Origin: an uncultured Clostridium sp.
Lineage (GTDB): Bacteria; Bacillota; Clostridia; Clostridiales; Clostridiaceae
Direction of reading: 5' to 3'
Assembly (NCBI GenBank): GCA_900539375.1
Contig: UQBY01000010.1
Span: forward strand, 32,935 to 96,934
DNA length: 64,000 nt
Shown: in pieces, positions 62,889-64,000 of the stretch
How positions within the stretch are numbered: the first letter of the stretch is position 1
Layout: every line of letters starts with the position of its first letter
Notes under the pieces: generated by a model
The model's database searches: none
Seen by the model: the letters and a program-made list of their open reading frames with translations, nothing else
What the model was told of the DNA's origin: nothing
Position numbers and translations under genes: made by a program

Positions 62889-63206
62889 TCACTTCATTTT
62901 TTTATTAACTGTACCCTCACATGATAATGTTAAATCACTCTTACAACCATTTATCCATAGTTCAATATCAATGAAATATTCTTCACAATACTTTCCAGGA
63001 TTATCTAATTTAAATATATCCATTTCATCAAAAGCTTCATCTGGAGGCAGTGTTAAAGCTCCCCCATACTGCAAAATTCCTTTTTCTAATTCATTAGCTT
63101 TTAGCACTCCAATTTTATTCATTTTTTCAAGTTTTTCATATTCACCATCAACAAGTAGTTGAACCAACTTTTTTACCTCTTGTTTAATTAAATATTTAAT
63201 GTCCAT
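62889..63206 (-). CDS. Small immunity-like protein (DUF7668-like)
   Basis: 105 residues; GGAGG six bases before the ATG. Acidic, one-domain protein with LVQLLVDGEYEKLEKMN, YGGALTLPPDEAFDEMD and IELWINGCKSDLTLSC. I recall similar small proteins (DUF7668) among putative immunity genes, but the assignment is tentative. Its first 19 bases overlap the stop of a decayed toxin-like reading frame, the usual toxin-immunity junction. Confidence 0.65.
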   Translation of the reverse strand: MDIKYLIKQEVKKLVQLLVDGEYEKLEKMNKIGVLKANELEKGILQYGGALTLPPDEAFDEMDIFKLDNPGKYCEEYFIDIELWINGCKSDLTLSCEGTVNKKMK

Positions 63207-63390
63207 TTTTTTCCTCCATAAATCCTATTTTCTGGACGCCTTATCAAAGAATAAAAATTATATCCTAAATCTTCAAAATATTTATCAGCTTCTCTTACTA
63301 AATATTTAGCTTGTTCAACAGAAAATCAGGATTTTTTAAGTGATTTATATGCTATGTTTCTTTCTATTCCAAGTGTTCCTATTGATTTAT
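63188..63390 (-). pseudogene. Decayed C-terminal tip of a toxin-like protein
   Basis: On the minus strand an open frame ending at TAA 63188 reads FSVEQAKYLVREADKYFEDL then GYNFYSLIRRPENRIYGGKK and WTLNI; upstream, in the same frame, SIGTLGIERNIAYKSLKKS is cut by a TGA (63326-63328). Two single-base changes in an A-run and a T-run would join the halves as SLKNPDFSVEQAKYL. The frame begins at the edge of repeat copy 3 and overlaps the next gene by 19 bp. Domain type not recognised. Confidence 0.55.
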
Positions 63391-63577
63391 AACAAAGTTT
63401 GATCAAAATTTACATCTACACATACTAAAACAATCTTTACAGTAATTATATACTATAAGTACAAAACAAGCCATATTTCTTAAATACGGCTTGTACTTAA
63501 ATTCTTGTCATTAGCTTGTTACTAGAAATTTTATGGAACCTTAAATCATAGTGAGAGGACTTTTCTCTCGCTTGCTA
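63391..63577. repeat. Intergenic repeat, copy 3
   Basis: Begins AACAAAGTTTGATCAAAATT, then ACTAAAACAATCTTTACAGT, TATAAGTACAAAACAA, a hairpin (ACAAGCCATATTT/AAATACGGCTTGT) followed on the minus strand by TTTTGT, then ATTAGCTTGTTACTAGAAAT and GAGAG/CTCTC. The hairpin arms differ from copies 1 and 2 on both sides, so pairing is largely kept. Confidence 0.8.
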
Positions 63578-63582
63578 TTATT

Positions 63583-64000
63583 TTATTTTTCATTTAATTC
63601 TTTCTCTTCTAATGTTAGAAATTTATCTAAATTATTTATCATATATTTTTTATTATCTTCAATAGAATACAAAGATAAATTATCCTTAGATGGCATATAT
63701 TCTATAAATTCTTCCATATCTTGCGGATAATTAAAATCTGCATATACTTCTTCAAGCTTTCTTAAAAGTTCATTATAATCTTCTATTGTACTTCTTAGAT
63801 AATTTAACATTGAATACCTTAATTTTCTTATTTCTAAATTCCAATTTGCACTTTTAGGAATTAGTGTATTAAGATTAAATTTTAAGAGCATTTTTGTAAG
63901 TATTTCACATTTTAATCTATCTCCTTCCCCCCATGCTAATTCATTGTAAGCGTCAAAAATTTCACGTATTTTAACTATAAATATCTGATGATAAAATAAA
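63583..64000 (-). CDS. DUF2247 family protein (partial, runs off the right edge)
   Basis: 139 codons visible; the frame is open to the window edge, so the N-terminus is missing and the ATG at 63891 is internal. EIFDAYNELAWGEGDRLKCE, then LRSTIEDYNELLRKLEEVYA and DFNYPQDMEEFIEYMPSKD match the C-terminal part of DUF2247, a soluble family often seen among small immunity-like genes. Function unproven. It is the rightmost member of the repeat-separated array. Confidence 0.7.
   Translation of the reverse strand, partial: LFYHQIFIVKIREIFDAYNELAWGEGDRLKCEILTKMLLKFNLNTLIPKSANWNLEIRKLRYSMLNYLRSTIEDYNELLRKLEEVYADFNYPQDMEEFIEYMPSKDNLSLYSIEDNKKYMINNLDKFLTLEEKELNEK

Overview
The window is strongly AT-rich, uses ATG, GTG and TTG starts behind AGGAGG/AGGTGA ribosome sites, and has clear TTGACA/TATAAT promoters and many intrinsic terminators. 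The content (archaeal-type AspRS with GatCAB, CymR, AprBA sulfate assimilation, EFR1 ferrodoxins, MoxR-DUF58-transglutaminase) fits Clostridium sensu stricto. The species cannot be fixed from the sequence. I see no tRNA, rRNA, CRISPR array, insertion sequence or prophage.

Layout. 1-2162: the end of a calcium-type P-type ATPase. 2228-7218: a T-box-controlled aspS-gatC-gatA-gatB operon that makes Asn-tRNA and Gln-tRNA by transamidation; its leader has one tRNA sensor followed by two antiterminator/terminator platforms. 7398-14748: cell-wall and housekeeping genes (polysaccharide deacetylase, rluF, a SigI/RsgI fusion, ispF, an HNH-like protein, T-box-thrS). 14935-28162: sulfur metabolism: metY, cysK and a long sbp-cysT-cysW-cysA-aprA-aprB-cysD-cysN operon, divergent from a CymR-type regulator. 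Sulfate is imported, activated to APS and reduced to sulfite by AprBA; CysK and MetY then fix sulfide. No sulfite reductase gene is in the window.

28367-46494: envelope and carbohydrate genes: a YdjM-like membrane protein, a MoxR/DUF58/transglutaminase operon, a secreted papain-like protease, a 1268-residue secreted alpha-amylase with starch-binding, MucBP and tandem Ig-like modules, a VTC polyphosphate polymerase/DUF4956/beta-helix set, an FNT-type channel, SppA and an RDD protein. 46550-57883: a ferredoxin, a TetR-controlled heterodimeric ABC exporter, a secreted CAP protein, ilvC, a NagZ-type lipoprotein, and a LytTR-DUF3021-ABC operon with two direct repeats 21 bp apart in its promoter.

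58062-61946: a small redox island (HxlR regulator, FMN-binding protein, flavin-reductase relic, aldo/keto reductase, EFR1 ferrodoxin, LysR regulator), possibly acquired. 61963-64000: small minus-strand genes separated by three copies of a roughly 190-bp repeat. One is a colicin-E-type immunity protein, one overlaps the decayed C-terminus of a toxin-like protein, and one is a DUF2247 protein running off the edge. I read this as the orphan toxin-tip/immunity tail of a polymorphic toxin locus lying to the right of the window.

The least familiar items are the SigI-C/RsgI fusion, the toxin-immunity repeat array, the one-sensor/two-switch T-box, and a shared ACATATATGT palindrome at the start sites of sulfur-gene promoters.
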